Source: Evernia prunastri
Taxonomy: Eukaryota; Ascomycota; Lecanoromycetes; Lecanorales; Parmeliaceae
DNA: 64,000 nucleotides
Direction: 5' to 3'
NCBI GenBank assembly: GCA_003184365.1
Contig: NKYR01000008.1
Span: 124,001 to 188,000, forward strand
Shown here: positions 13,101-22,907 of the stretch, one piece after another
Layout of the letters: each line of letters opens with the position of its first letter
Numbering within the stretch: position 1 is the first letter of the stretch
Notes under the pieces: generated by a model
The model's database searches: none
What the model was told of the DNA's origin: nothing
The model's input: the letters and a program-made list of their open reading frames with translations, nothing else
Position numbers and translations under genes: made by a program

Positions 13101-14387
13101 GGTCTAGAGTTCGAGAGAATTAACAAAAGCCAGTCCAAGGGAGACGAGGGCGATGATACTGAAGAGAGCAACGATTTACCATCAAGCTACTCGACCGTGA
13201 TCTTGAATCACCAGACCGTGTTCAAAACGCGCACAAAACCTAAGAACCCGAATCCATTCTTCAACGCGGGCACGGAACGCTTCATCAGAGACTGGCGGAC
13301 CACCCAAGTAATCGTCTCAGTTCGTGATTCTCGAATCCACGAGAATGATCCTCTCCTTGGAATCGTCGCCCTTCCCCTTGGCAAGATCTTTAGGGAGCGA
13401 TCACAGGTGATGGACGATTATCCTTTGGTGGGAGGACTGGGCTATGGTAGGGTTCGCATATCCATGGTCTTTCGTTCTATAAATTTACAAGCCCCGAAAG
13501 AGCTTCTCGGGTGGGATAGCTACGGCACCCTGGAAGTCACAGGGCCGATTACTTCAAAAGACATCTCGCCTGATCTTCGTACTTTGCGAATAAAGATCCG
13601 TACGACAGTTAATCGGGGAAAGATGTACTCTTCTCAATCAGACACGGAAATTGGAAGCCAGTGGACAGGCAAGCATGAACGGCCAGTGCGAGTTGCAGTC
13701 CGTAAACGCTACTGTTCCTGCGTTATTATCGAGTTCCGCAAAAACAATCTCGGTTTGGATAAGACTCCGGCTTTCGCCGTGCTGTGGCTCAAGGACATCC
13801 CGGACGAAGAAGATCGCACTGTTACTCTGTCAGTCTGGAAGAATGACTCGGATGCTCTTAAGCGAGGAGAATCCAATTGCGAGGGAAATCTAGGAGAGAA
13901 AATGGGCACAATCGAAGTGCCAGTAAAGTTGTATCGCGGACTGGGTGCTTATCACCACAAGCTTACCAGCAAGAGCCCGAATCTGTCTGACGTTTTCGAA
14001 GTCCTCAGTACCGCCAATGACAATCAGGAAGTGGACATTGACATGTCTGACGAGGAATCGAGCGACTCAAGCGATTCCAGTGATTCAGATGAGGAAAAGC
14101 CTCCCCATCGTGCCGCCAACGGCCTACTCCGCAAGCTCAAGATCGAGGGTAATTCCTCCACGGACGGTGCAGAGGACGACGAGCACAAAGGAGGAGGTCC
14201 AATAGATCAGATCACAGATTATAAGGTGCATAGCGAGCAATTGCATCGAAGACACAGAGGCTTGATGCAGTGGAAGGGCGTTAGGACCGCCAATTACTTG
14301 AAGACTAAAGTGCAGCATGGGAAGGATCATTTGACGGACCATTTCAAACATCACGAAAGGGATTCCGGGATAGAGACAGAGGTTTAG
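10190..14387 (+). CDS. C2-domain, SMP-like membrane-contact-site protein (Mug190 family)
   Basis: Five exons: 10190-11750, 11814-11868, 11937-12345, 12429-12633 and 12793-14387. They give about 1274 aa, or 1270 if translation starts at the ATG at 10202. All junctions preserve frame; the joins read IRF-PVWVELRG, LQL-CPDPPFFA, DMEP-VWDETAF and LALEG-SEEMPG. Order: an acidic, disordered N-terminal 240 residues; two hydrophobic segments (around AFTMGTASLLLIALVLL and LLMSSILLVVGVTAGG); an SMP-like region; then C2 domains around RGILMVRIKRGRNF and FAIQIHQITGLEFE. The C terminus has a Ser/Asp-rich run (SDSSDSSDSDEE). This architecture resembles tricalbins/extended synaptotagmins, which tether ER to plasma membrane and transfer lipid, and the fission yeast Mug190 group. 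The exact role is inferred from architecture. Confidence 0.85.
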
Positions 14388-15921
14388 AGGAATGCCCGGG
14401 CACGAGAAGGTGAGAAGAGTTGTATAGACGTGGGTTCGCTCTGACTCGTTGGCTCATCGAGGAGTTTGGTGAGCATCAATCGGGGCGAGATTAGCTTGAT
14501 AAGTCTCCCACCCACCCTATATCGGTGTTAATTATATTATCTCCAATCTCTCACCGCGGTGTGACGAAAATCTGGCTTCGATTGTACTGTCCTTACTTGC
14601 TTCTGCTGCTTCTGCCCTCTCGTAACCGATCTTACATTTTTGACTTAGCATCCGTCACGACTCGATCTTACTTACTAAGTAAGATGCTAGACCAACTCAA
14701 CGACATTGCTTTCGTCAAGGCGAGTATTTTTTTCTTCTTTTTTCTCCCTTCGGAAATACCTTGGACGGAGAAGAGAGCTACGAATGCTTCTGATGCGCTG
14801 GCGGCCAAAGAGTCCACATGTATTTCGAGCCGATTCAAAGGATACCGCCAACATCTCCTTTGCAGGATCTCGGGTGCGTTGATTCCTTCTTTGCAGCGTT
14901 GGCAAAAGCGCAGTACACGCCCCGGGGGCCCCCGCCAGGCTCAACCCGACTACCGTAATCAGTACCACCTTAAGGTCAATTCGTACTCATGGAACCCTGG
15001 ACCCTCACTATTCATCTAACCAGTTACCAAGGAGAGCAATTCTGCCAAGGGGAAAGGACAACCTGTGACCGCGCGCGTTACCTGCTTTCACGAGCGCTGG
15101 CTTTTGCACTCGACGGCCTTGCATTCTGGGCTTCTGCTCCGAAAGACTCTGAGTTGTAAACATATCCACACCTTTCCCCAAACCCCTCTTATGGTTCTAA
15201 GCGGTGTGAAAGATTAGTCGACAGAGTTACCACGTTTCCTTTGAGAGCTGTGTGTATTGATAAAGTAGGAGAGTATATGTCTTTAAGGTCAAAAGCGGTG
15301 TCGGTAGACGCTAAACTTTGATATATGAAACCGTATAGTACCCGTATGGGCTGGGTTTTTAGCCCTGCTGTAGAACTCTTAACAGACTATCATAGAGAAC
15401 ATACCTAACAGAATATCGTTTTAAGTGGACACGATGGAGTAAACATGAAAGTAAAGATCGAGGGTGCGTAAAACGGCTCTGGCCGATCGGCGCTAGGGCG
15501 TAAAAGTTACGTCTTGGAGCTCAACTTCAAGCTTTAAGAGTACCTTATGTTGTACAGGCACGGTTTTTAATTTCTGGGTATGACTTGATGCATTGCCAGC
15601 CTCAAGTCTTATCTGCTATGATGTTTATCACTATAAGATGGTACGATAGACCTTACTTCTGTGATTTGTGAACGAATCGACCAGATTGTGATAGCAGTAA
15701 ATCCTATGGAAGCCATGTTCGTATGACATGCACATTACTGGGTCTCCTGATCCTCTGCTGTCCTCGAATGCATGACCCTGCATGCAAGGCACGTGTTTAT
15801 TGATCACCTCTAATCACCATTCTTCGAAAGCAGAACCCTCTGGAGAACAGCGACACCAGAAGGCATCACGGGGATATAGACTGCTATCTGTACCTATGTA
15901 CAGTATTTACGTTCTTAAATC
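14388..15921. other. Intergenic region without a supported gene
   Basis: A 164-codon open frame (14525-15019) crosses this stretch but shows no domain, no conserved-looking segment and poor composition. The rest holds only short frames. It probably contains the 3' end of the C2 gene and the DPH6 promoter. Confidence 0.55.
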
Positions 15922-18147
15922 ATGTCTCGTACCAATAACACGGGTGATAACCCCAAAATACTGAATGTTATTGGCCTCATATCCGGCGGCAAGGACTCTT
16001 TCTTCTCGTTGCTGCACTGTATAGCCAATGATCATCGAGTTGTTGCTCTCGCGAATTTGTACCCGCCTCGACCATCGTCGCTGGAGGAAACTTCAAGAGA
16101 CCTCAACAGCTACATGTACCAGACCGCTGGTCACGGGCTTACGCGCCTCTACTCGGAGGCACTAGGACTACCGGTATTCCGCCAGGAAATATCTGGCTCA
16201 GCACTTAATGTGTCCAAGGTCTACGAGTATGCTGTAAATAATCAAGAAGACCACCAGCAAGTTGATGAGACAGAGGATTTGATGCCATTATTTCGCAAAA
16301 TCCTTCAGCAATATCCACAAGCAAATGCGGTCTGCTCTGGGGCAATACTCAGTACCTACCAACGTACACGCATTGAGTCTGTAGCTCGCCGCCTCAATCT
16401 TGTCCCGTTGAGCTACCTATGGCAGTATCCTTCTCTACCTCCACCATCAGCCGGCGGCTTACTAGATGACATGGCAGCTGTTGGCTTCGATGTGCGTATC
16501 GTGAAGGTTGCTTCTGGCGGGCTGGAAGAAGAGTTGCTGTGGCAGAATTTAATGGATCGAAGAGTCAGAGCGAGGGTCGAGAAGGGCATGCGGAGGTTTG
16601 GAGGTAGTGTTCTAGGTGAGGGTGGGGAGTATGAGACCCTCGTTGTTGATGGGCCGGTTGGAGTATTTAAAAAAAGTATTATTCTCGACGATGAAGAGAT
16701 GTGGATAGAAAAGGGTGGAGGCGGTGAGGCATGGTTGACGTTTAAAGAAGACGCCGGAACAATGGTGATTAATCACGGTAGTGAGCCTGGTCATGGTCAA
16801 GAGTGGAAGACCTTACTGAGGAACATTGGACTATGGGATAGGGAGTTCGAAGTATTATTCCACCACCTGAGGGGCAAGACACCCCTGATCGCTGATCAAG
16901 CAGAACAGCAAAGTCACGTCATTGGTCAAACAGAGGCCGTGAATATGAGCAAAACTCCATATCATTGGGAGGTAAAACCTGTTATCTTCAGGACCCAAGC
17001 GTTGCTCACGGTATCTAACATCACATGTCACGAGACAGGAATTATTGCCACGGATCAAATGTCGGGTATCAACTCGAGATTACTTGAAATCCTTACGGAA
17101 TTCAACCGCTCGACCGACGATATCATCTTCACTACCATTCTGCTTCGATCGATGGCAGATTTCACGGGAGTCAATGGCATCTATGGGCAGTTGTTTACGA
17201 AACCAAATCCGCCGGCCCGAGTAACTGTAGCATGTGGAGAGTCTCTGCCAAACGGGGTGAGCGTGATGGTCTCATCTGTCGTCGACCCGGGCGATTCGTG
17301 GGCTCGAGACGGTCTGCATGTTCAGTCAAGATCTTACTGGGCACCTGCCAATATCGGCCCTTACTCGCAAGCGATTTCTGTGCCAAGGAACACAAGCATT
17401 AGCTCGGCTGTAATATACGTCGCTGGACAAATACCCCTGGTACCGGCATCGATGGAAGTGTTGCAGGTAGAGGACAGCAACAGTCAGAAGGTCAGTAAAA
17501 CTAAGAATGAAATTGATTTATTCCGAAAGCGGGCATGCTTGGCCTTGCAACATCTATGGAGAATCGGAAAAGACATGAGTGTGGGTTGGTGGACAGGAGG
17601 CATCGCTTTTATCACTAGCGACATCGACGTACGAATGAAAGCAATCATAGCGTGGGAAGTTTGGGAGGGGGTGCATCAAAAGGAGCTGTGGGAGAAAGAC
17701 GATATGGAAGAGGATGGTCTTGACGCATGGGACAAGAAGTACGGCGGCTTGGGAAATCTTGTGAATGATCAGGCTGAGGTCCAGTCTTTGCCCGACATTG
17801 CACGGCTCTCAGTCTCCCAATTTCAAACACCTGGTTTCCTTGCGGTCCAAGTGAACGAGCTACCGCGTGACTGCAACATCGAATGGCAGGCTCTTGGGTG
17901 TACGGACCCATATGCTGACATCGTCTCGTATGTGACAATATCTTTGACAGCCTCGGATGAAGAGTTTCGTACAAAATTGTCGGCGACTCTGGAGGAGTTT
18001 GGGCATCATCAATTGCAACAGGCAACAATTTATACCCAACGAACAGCATTACTCAGCGGTCTCGACCTCCAAGTTGTCCCTTGCAGCGCTGTCTACGGTC
18101 CCAAAGGGAAAGAAATAGCTGCGGGGCTTGTCCTTCAACGACTTTAG
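15922..18147 (+). CDS. DPH6: Diphthine--ammonia ligase (ATP-dependent amidase)
   Basis: A single exon of 741 aa. An N-terminal PP-loop ATP pyrophosphatase domain carries SGGKDSFF at residues 21-28, followed by the family motif GEGGEYET near residue 233. Two RidA/YjgF-like domains follow, at about residues 355-450 and 471-600 (WAPANIGPYSQAI begins the second). This ATPase-plus-two-RidA order is that of fungal Dph6, which converts diphthine on elongation factor 2 to diphthamide using ATP and ammonium. The enzyme acts in the cytosol. About ten residues precede the usual start of the ATPase domain, so the first ATG looks reasonable. DPH4 of the same pathway lies about 6 kb away. Confidence 0.93.
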   Translation: MSRTNNTGDNPKILNVIGLISGGKDSFFSLLHCIANDHRVVALANLYPPRPSSLEETSRDLNSYMYQTAGHGLTRLYSEALGLPVFRQEISGSALNVSKVYEYAVNNQEDHQQVDETEDLMPLFRKILQQYPQANAVCSGAILSTYQRTRIESVARRLNLVPLSYLWQYPSLPPPSAGGLLDDMAAVGFDVRIVKVASGGLEEELLWQNLMDRRVRARVEKGMRRFGGSVLGEGGEYETLVVDGPVGVFKKSIILDDEEMWIEKGGGGEAWLTFKEDAGTMVINHGSEPGHGQEWKTLLRNIGLWDREFEVLFHHLRGKTPLIADQAEQQSHVIGQTEAVNMSKTPYHWEVKPVIFRTQALLTVSNITCHETGIIATDQMSGINSRLLEILTEFNRSTDDIIFTTILLRSMADFTGVNGIYGQLFTKPNPPARVTVACGESLPNGVSVMVSSVVDPGDSWARDGLHVQSRSYWAPANIGPYSQAISVPRNTSISSAVIYVAGQIPLVPASMEVLQVEDSNSQKVSKTKNEIDLFRKRACLALQHLWRIGKDMSVGWWTGGIAFITSDIDVRMKAIIAWEVWEGVHQKELWEKDDMEEDGLDAWDKKYGGLGNLVNDQAEVQSLPDIARLSVSQFQTPGFLAVQVNELPRDCNIEWQALGCTDPYADIVSYVTISLTASDEEFRTKLSATLEEFGHHQLQQATIYTQRTALLSGLDLQVVPCSAVYGPKGKEIAAGLVLQRL

Positions 18148-18293
18148 GTATTGCGCAGCTAGCAACAGACATTCGAGGCGACAAGCACGTAATGGGAGGC
18201 TTATTGTTATAAGAATGTACACTTGGGAGTCTGAGATGACTATCACTCGACAGTAATCGGAAAGCGTCGTGTTTGACAATTTTAAATCGTCCT

Positions 18294-19195
18294 CGATTGA
18301 TTGATTGATTGATTTATTCATACTACCCTGAAGTTAGACCCTTAGTGGGCCAACTATGCGAGATGTGCAATCTATCTATCGAATCTAATTGACTGAGACC
18401 ATTGAAAGAGGCTACCCTACGGTCGCCGGACCCCTTTCGTGAAGAACCATATCCTGCTTTTTGACCCGAAACCCTTAGTGTTTTCTATGTATTGTAGATT
18501 CCGTATGGGGTGGGACCCCTCTAAGCCCGGGGGTTCCAAAGAACAGTATCCCAATTCCAACTCTTTTCCATTCCAGCCCACTAGACGGAGTTGCCCTGAC
18601 GACTCTGAGGGTCACTACTTCTCAGAGTCTATTGCTCGGTAGGCGGCCGAGGGTCAAGATCCGGTATCACCTTTATCGAGGAATGAGACGGCGGATACGT
18701 TTCGATAGGGCGAAGTCGAACGATTGGAAACCGTATATATCGANCGATTGATTGATTGATTGATTTATTCATACTACCCTGAAGTTAGACCCTTAGTGGG
18801 CCAACTATGCGAGATGTGCAATCTATCTATCGAATCTAATTGACTGAGACCATTGAAAGAGGCTACCCTACGGTCGCCGGACCCCTTTCGTGAAGAACCA
18901 TATCCTGCTTTTTGACCCGAAACCCTTAGTGTTTTCTATGTATTGTAGATTCCGTATGGGGTGGGACCCCTCTAAGCCCGGGGGTTCCAAAGAACAGTAT
19001 CCCAATTCCAACTCTTTTCCATTCCAGCCCACTAGACGGAGTTGCCCTGACGACTCTGAGGGTCACTACTTCTCAGAGTCTATTGCTCGGTAGGCGGCCG
19101 AGGTTCAAGATCCGGTATCACCTTTATCGAGGAATGAGACGGATACGTTTCGATAGGGCGAAGTCGAACGATTTGAAACCGTATATATCGAGGCA
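18294..19195. repeat. Near-identical tandem duplication, 451-bp offset, with an N at the junction
   Basis: 18294-18743 and 18745-19195 are almost identical. I found only a G/T change (GAGGGTC versus GAGGTTC), a 3-nt length difference (GACGGCGGATA versus GACGGATA) and another G/T change (GATTGG versus GATTTG), all near the right end. Each copy begins with the GATT run and contains the same 67-codon open frame (18439-18642 and 18890-19093). Position 18744 is N, exactly between the copies. That pattern fits either a true tandem duplication or unmerged overlapping contig ends. Confidence 0.9.
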
Positions 19196-19383
19196 CTCCG
19201 GAAGAGGACAGAGTGGATATTCGCTCGTGTTGTAGGCTGAATAGGTAGTCGATGACGGTAGAAGAATATGCCCTCTTGGGGTAAGAGGGTGTGTCGGTAT
19301 TGCGGAGGCTTGATGTGAAGTGAAATGTAATGTAATGTCTAGATGTTGAGATCTGACAGTGTAGAGGCGTTACGGCCTTTGCT

Positions 19384-19426
19384 GAAATGACTGTTTATTG
19401 CTGACTGGAATGACTGTTTATTGCTG
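19384..19426. repeat. 23-bp direct repeat
   Basis: The segment AATGACTGTTTATTGCTGA occurs twice in tandem with a 23-nt spacing, inside the putative insertion. Confidence 0.8.
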
Positions 19427-19617
19427 AAATGACACGTGGCATCTTGCGGACGTGTCGAGAGGTTGACTGTATTTGCTGAATATGATAGGCTTATGAGAGG
19501 GCGAGGTCGGTAGATATCCATATCGTTGACTAGTATGGCTCAGTCGAAAGAAAGGCTTTTGATGGCCTGACTGTCGGAAAGAGTACGTGGCATTGCGCGA
19601 TTTTCAGGGGGTCCTTG

Positions 19618-19709
19618 GACCCGAGGCCTACAGTCGTGTAAACCGCTCATTATGGGCACGGGCAGATACCTTATAATGAGCTGATTACCGTACTGTAGGC
19701 CTCAGGCCC
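19618..19709. repeat. Large imperfect inverted repeat (hairpin)
   Basis: The left arm at about 19618-19653 contains GAGGCCTACAGT and GCTCATTAT. The right arm at about 19672-19709 contains their reverse complements, ATAATGAGC and ACTGTAGGCCTC, with the same internal spacing. The arms extend outward with GGACCC-like ends. About 26 of the inner 31 positions pair, around a loop of roughly 18 nt. It lies inside the putative insertion. Confidence 0.8.
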
Positions 19710-20039
19710 ATAAATGATGTCGTTGTGGTTGTGGGAACAAAAATGTGGTTTTGCGCTGTTGTTGATCCTTTAAATCGTCCTCCAAAATAGAATTGGTCAA
19801 GAAATTCGATATATGCAATCCGGATTTAGTCTAGCGTATTTGAGCCCTACCTTATGCAGGCCGACGTATCCGTGCGGCGTGGTCAAGATCCCGCAGTTTG
19901 ACAGCTCCCAACGTTTTCCTGTCAATACTTAGTACTGAAGCGATATTCCGCAGGATGGCAGTATTTGCGTACCAGCGGAGCCTTCGATACTTTGAGATAG
20001 ATCCCCGGGGGAGCCTTGTTTGAGCATTCAGGACTCGAT

Positions 20040-22907
20040 ATGCCCCAGGTTCCACCCGCTGTTCTGAAAGCGAACGCTGATGAAAACCATCCTCTGAATC
20101 GAGCTCCAACCCTTTCCCGCTCCCCTCGTCCCTACAGCAAACAACAGAGCGATGTCCTCCAAGATAGCAGAAACACTGCGGCGTGCCTACGCAATGTCCT
20201 CGTCAGCCGAACCGTGACCGACTCCTCCCTGAACCCCGAAAGAATTGGACATACATACTTCGACGCCGATCATCGGAAAAGACGGAAAGGCTCCTCCTCC
20301 CCGAGTGACAGCGGTACCGAAGCGGACGATGAGCGTGGACGGAGTTCATTACTAGGGTTGCCTGCCCCACCCATCAGGCCAAGGAAAGGTCTCAAAGGCC
20401 CCAGTGGCTCGGGTACGGATAGCCCGTTGCTTACACCCTCGTACCTGGACGCGGAATCCCGCAAACTGGACTCGAAGGCACAGAGCAAGCGTTGGGGGAG
20501 CTTACATGGTCAGATCAGTACCAATGAAGAGACCGTCAGACTCAGACAAAAGTTCAAGCAGAGAAGACGGGCAGAGCTTGTACGGAGGGTCTCGGAAACA
20601 ATCTTGATGGGGGCTATCGGCTTCATCGCCTGTAGCGGTGGTATCGGATGGCTCTTGCGCCCATGGGCTGGAGGGTATCTTCACTCCAGTCTCCTCGCGT
20701 CGAGATTTCGCCTCGGTCACGTCCCAGTAGCGCTTGTGAGCCATGCTGTCGCCATACTGGGTCTCTATGCTCTCTACCCAATTCGCATCATATTTAAGAA
20801 TCATGCTTTAAGTGTGTCCAAGAATCGCTCTTGGTTCTACATTCACATTCCAGCAGCCTTTGACCCAGCTCCATTGCTCTATCCTATACTTGTTCCTCTC
20901 TTTGTGGCATTATCCTTGACAGAAGCAGATTCGAGGCTCCTGCTTCCCAATCTTGTTCTGAGCATCTCCTCAATACCTAGTAAGATCATACCATTTGGCA
21001 GTGCTCTACCATGGTATAGCTCATGGCAATGGATCCTATCTACCACGCCTGTCCTGGCCTCTCAGGCATGGTACATGATGAATGATCAAGGTCCAACGTC
21101 GCTTGAACGCGTTGTACCTGAACCACCTGATGCTGAGGTCCTGGTACTATTATACCCACTTCATCAAGCTCTATTGCCTACCTTGGGGTACCTAACAACG
21201 ACGAGCCTCTTGCCAGCAGAACTCCAACTACTATCTACTTCCCTGATCAATCTACTTCTAAACTCTGCATCACCTCAAGCTTCCATTCTGCAATCACTCA
21301 TGTGGATTGGTGGTATACCCGTCTTCATACTGTGTGATAAGGTGCTCCGCTGGGGAGTAGCGCTCGCTCGTGTACCAAGCTGGCGCTTTCGACGGCCTAG
21401 CAACCGCGTCCGCGGAAGAAAGGGAGCAGTATCCATGATGGACGAAATTTTGAACGGAAAGCTCAATAATTGGGGCTTGATGGCGATGGACTCTGAAGAT
21501 TCGGAAAGCGAGGAGCTCTCGAGGCGCCACAAACCTCATGCTCGAAAGCGAAGTATGCAATTGCCGAATCGGCACACGCGTGGGAGCGAACCAACGAACG
21601 GTGGCATTTCTGCTCTGTACACTTTGGGGATGCCGTACTCTGCTTTGAAGGATCAGAAACAGCCAGCAAGTCCTGGAGCAGATGGCGCAACGAAAGCTCC
21701 CCGCGGGGCGATGGGACGGCAACGCCGATATACTCTACCTTCGTACGTCGGATCACCTCCAGGCAGCGCGTCGAAAGACTCTCTCAAATATAGCAAAGCG
21801 TCTCCATTCTCGTCCGCAAGGTCTTGGTCCTTTCGCTCCTTGACCAAAGCCCAGGCTAATGTAGTGAAATGGATCTTCGCACTCTATGTGTATGCGGTAG
21901 TGATTTCGGTCATTGCTTTTGCTATCAGGCCCTACGTTGGCCACACAGCTTTGCAAGGGCAAGAACCGGTTGGTTGGGCTCTGGGCTACCTACTCGGAGA
22001 CCTACCTCTGTTCAGATACCTAGTGAGTGAATGGGGTCTTGGAAAATGGATATGTTTGCCGAAAGGCGTCCCTTACTTTCTGACCCCCAACATTCGCAAT
22101 TGGAGGGAGCTGATTCAACCGGAAAATCTGGGTGCGGCCAACTTACGGTTGCTGATCTGCGTTTACTGCTTCTGCATCATTCTCGCCGGCTTGACCGTTG
22201 TGTTTCGCCTCAGTACTGTGGCTGACGTCGACACACGACGGAAAGTCTTCCATGGAATGATGGTGGTCATGTTCTTACCCACGACTTTCGTTGACCCTAC
22301 ATTTGTCTCGCTTGCACTGATACTTATTCTCGCCGTCTTTCTCCTTCTCGACCTCTTCAGAGCATCACAGCTACCTCCGCTTTCGAAGCCGTTGACCTAC
22401 TTTCTGGCTCCATATGTGGATGGCAGAGACCATCGGGGTCCCGTGATCGTATCTCACATCTTCCTTTTAATCGGCTGTGCCATACCTCTCTGGCTGTCTC
22501 TTGCAGCTACTGAGCGGACAGGAGAGGCGCCTTGGGAAGGATGGGGCGTATCGCACCGGGAACTCAGCATGATCAGCGGAGTGGTCTGCGTTGGCATGGG
22601 AGATGCAGCCGCGTCATTGTTTGGACGACGCTATGGACGTCGAAGATGGTGCTGGAGCGGAGGCAAGAGCTTTGAAGGCAGCTTTGCATTTACTGTGGCT
22701 GTGGTCTTGGGCCTGAGCTTTGCAAGGCTATGGCTTCTGCTGGGAGGCTGGGCTGGTGACAGTGGAGACTCGTGGGCTCTGACCTTGGGGAAATCCTTTA
22801 TTGCCGCTACAGGCGCAAGTCTTACAGAGGCAGTATTAACCGGGGGCAATGACAATGTGATAGTGCCCATCATACTTTGGCTTCTCGTTCGGGGCTTGAG
22901 GATATGA
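20040..22907 (+). CDS. SEC59: Dolichol kinase
   Basis: A single exon of 955 aa, counted from the first ATG at 20040; the open frame upstream of it has no ATG. The N-terminal 170 or so residues are polar, and many hydrophobic segments follow. The C-terminal catalytic block (about residues 728-955) has the dolichol kinase signatures VDTRRKVFHGMMV, GMGDAAASLFGRRYGRRRW, KSFEGS and TEAVLTGGNDNVIVP. The enzyme phosphorylates dolichol with CTP at the ER membrane. The dolichyl phosphate formed is needed for N-glycosylation, O-mannosylation and GPI anchors. A polar loop of about 130 residues around 470-600 (SMMDE...SFRSLTK) separates two membrane blocks. Fungal homologues are similarly large. Confidence 0.92.
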   Translation: MPQVPPAVLKANADENHPLNRAPTLSRSPRPYSKQQSDVLQDSRNTAACLRNVLVSRTVTDSSLNPERIGHTYFDADHRKRRKGSSSPSDSGTEADDERGRSSLLGLPAPPIRPRKGLKGPSGSGTDSPLLTPSYLDAESRKLDSKAQSKRWGSLHGQISTNEETVRLRQKFKQRRRAELVRRVSETILMGAIGFIACSGGIGWLLRPWAGGYLHSSLLASRFRLGHVPVALVSHAVAILGLYALYPIRIIFKNHALSVSKNRSWFYIHIPAAFDPAPLLYPILVPLFVALSLTEADSRLLLPNLVLSISSIPSKIIPFGSALPWYSSWQWILSTTPVLASQAWYMMNDQGPTSLERVVPEPPDAEVLVLLYPLHQALLPTLGYLTTTSLLPAELQLLSTSLINLLLNSASPQASILQSLMWIGGIPVFILCDKVLRWGVALARVPSWRFRRPSNRVRGRKGAVSMMDEILNGKLNNWGLMAMDSEDSESEELSRRHKPHARKRSMQLPNRHTRGSEPTNGGISALYTLGMPYSALKDQKQPASPGADGATKAPRGAMGRQRRYTLPSYVGSPPGSASKDSLKYSKASPFSSARSWSFRSLTKAQANVVKWIFALYVYAVVISVIAFAIRPYVGHTALQGQEPVGWALGYLLGDLPLFRYLVSEWGLGKWICLPKGVPYFLTPNIRNWRELIQPENLGAANLRLLICVYCFCIILAGLTVVFRLSTVADVDTRRKVFHGMMVVMFLPTTFVDPTFVSLALILILAVFLLLDLFRASQLPPLSKPLTYFLAPYVDGRDHRGPVIVSHIFLLIGCAIPLWLSLAATERTGEAPWEGWGVSHRELSMISGVVCVGMGDAAASLFGRRYGRRRWCWSGGKSFEGSFAFTVAVVLGLSFARLWLLLGGWAGDSGDSWALTLGKSFIAATGASLTEAVLTGGNDNVIVPIILWLLVRGLRI

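Larger units (their letters stand above)
18281..19782. mobile_element. Putative non-autonomous insertion flanked by a 14-bp direct repeat
   Basis: The same 14-mer, TTTAAATCGTCCTC, occurs at 18281-18294 and at 19769-19782. It brackets about 1.47 kb that carries a GATT tail-like tract at its left edge, an internal duplication and a hairpin. A long direct repeat of this kind can be a target-site duplication. Read on the minus strand the element would end in an AATC simple-repeat tail, as some non-LTR retroelements and SINEs do. No reverse transcriptase, transposase or terminal inverted repeats were seen, so any element is non-autonomous or degenerate. The assignment is inferential. Confidence 0.4.

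Noticed and set aside
14525..15019. 164-codon open frame between the C2 gene and DPH6
   Set aside because: No domain, odd composition with a Phe run from a T-rich tract, and no supporting splice structure.
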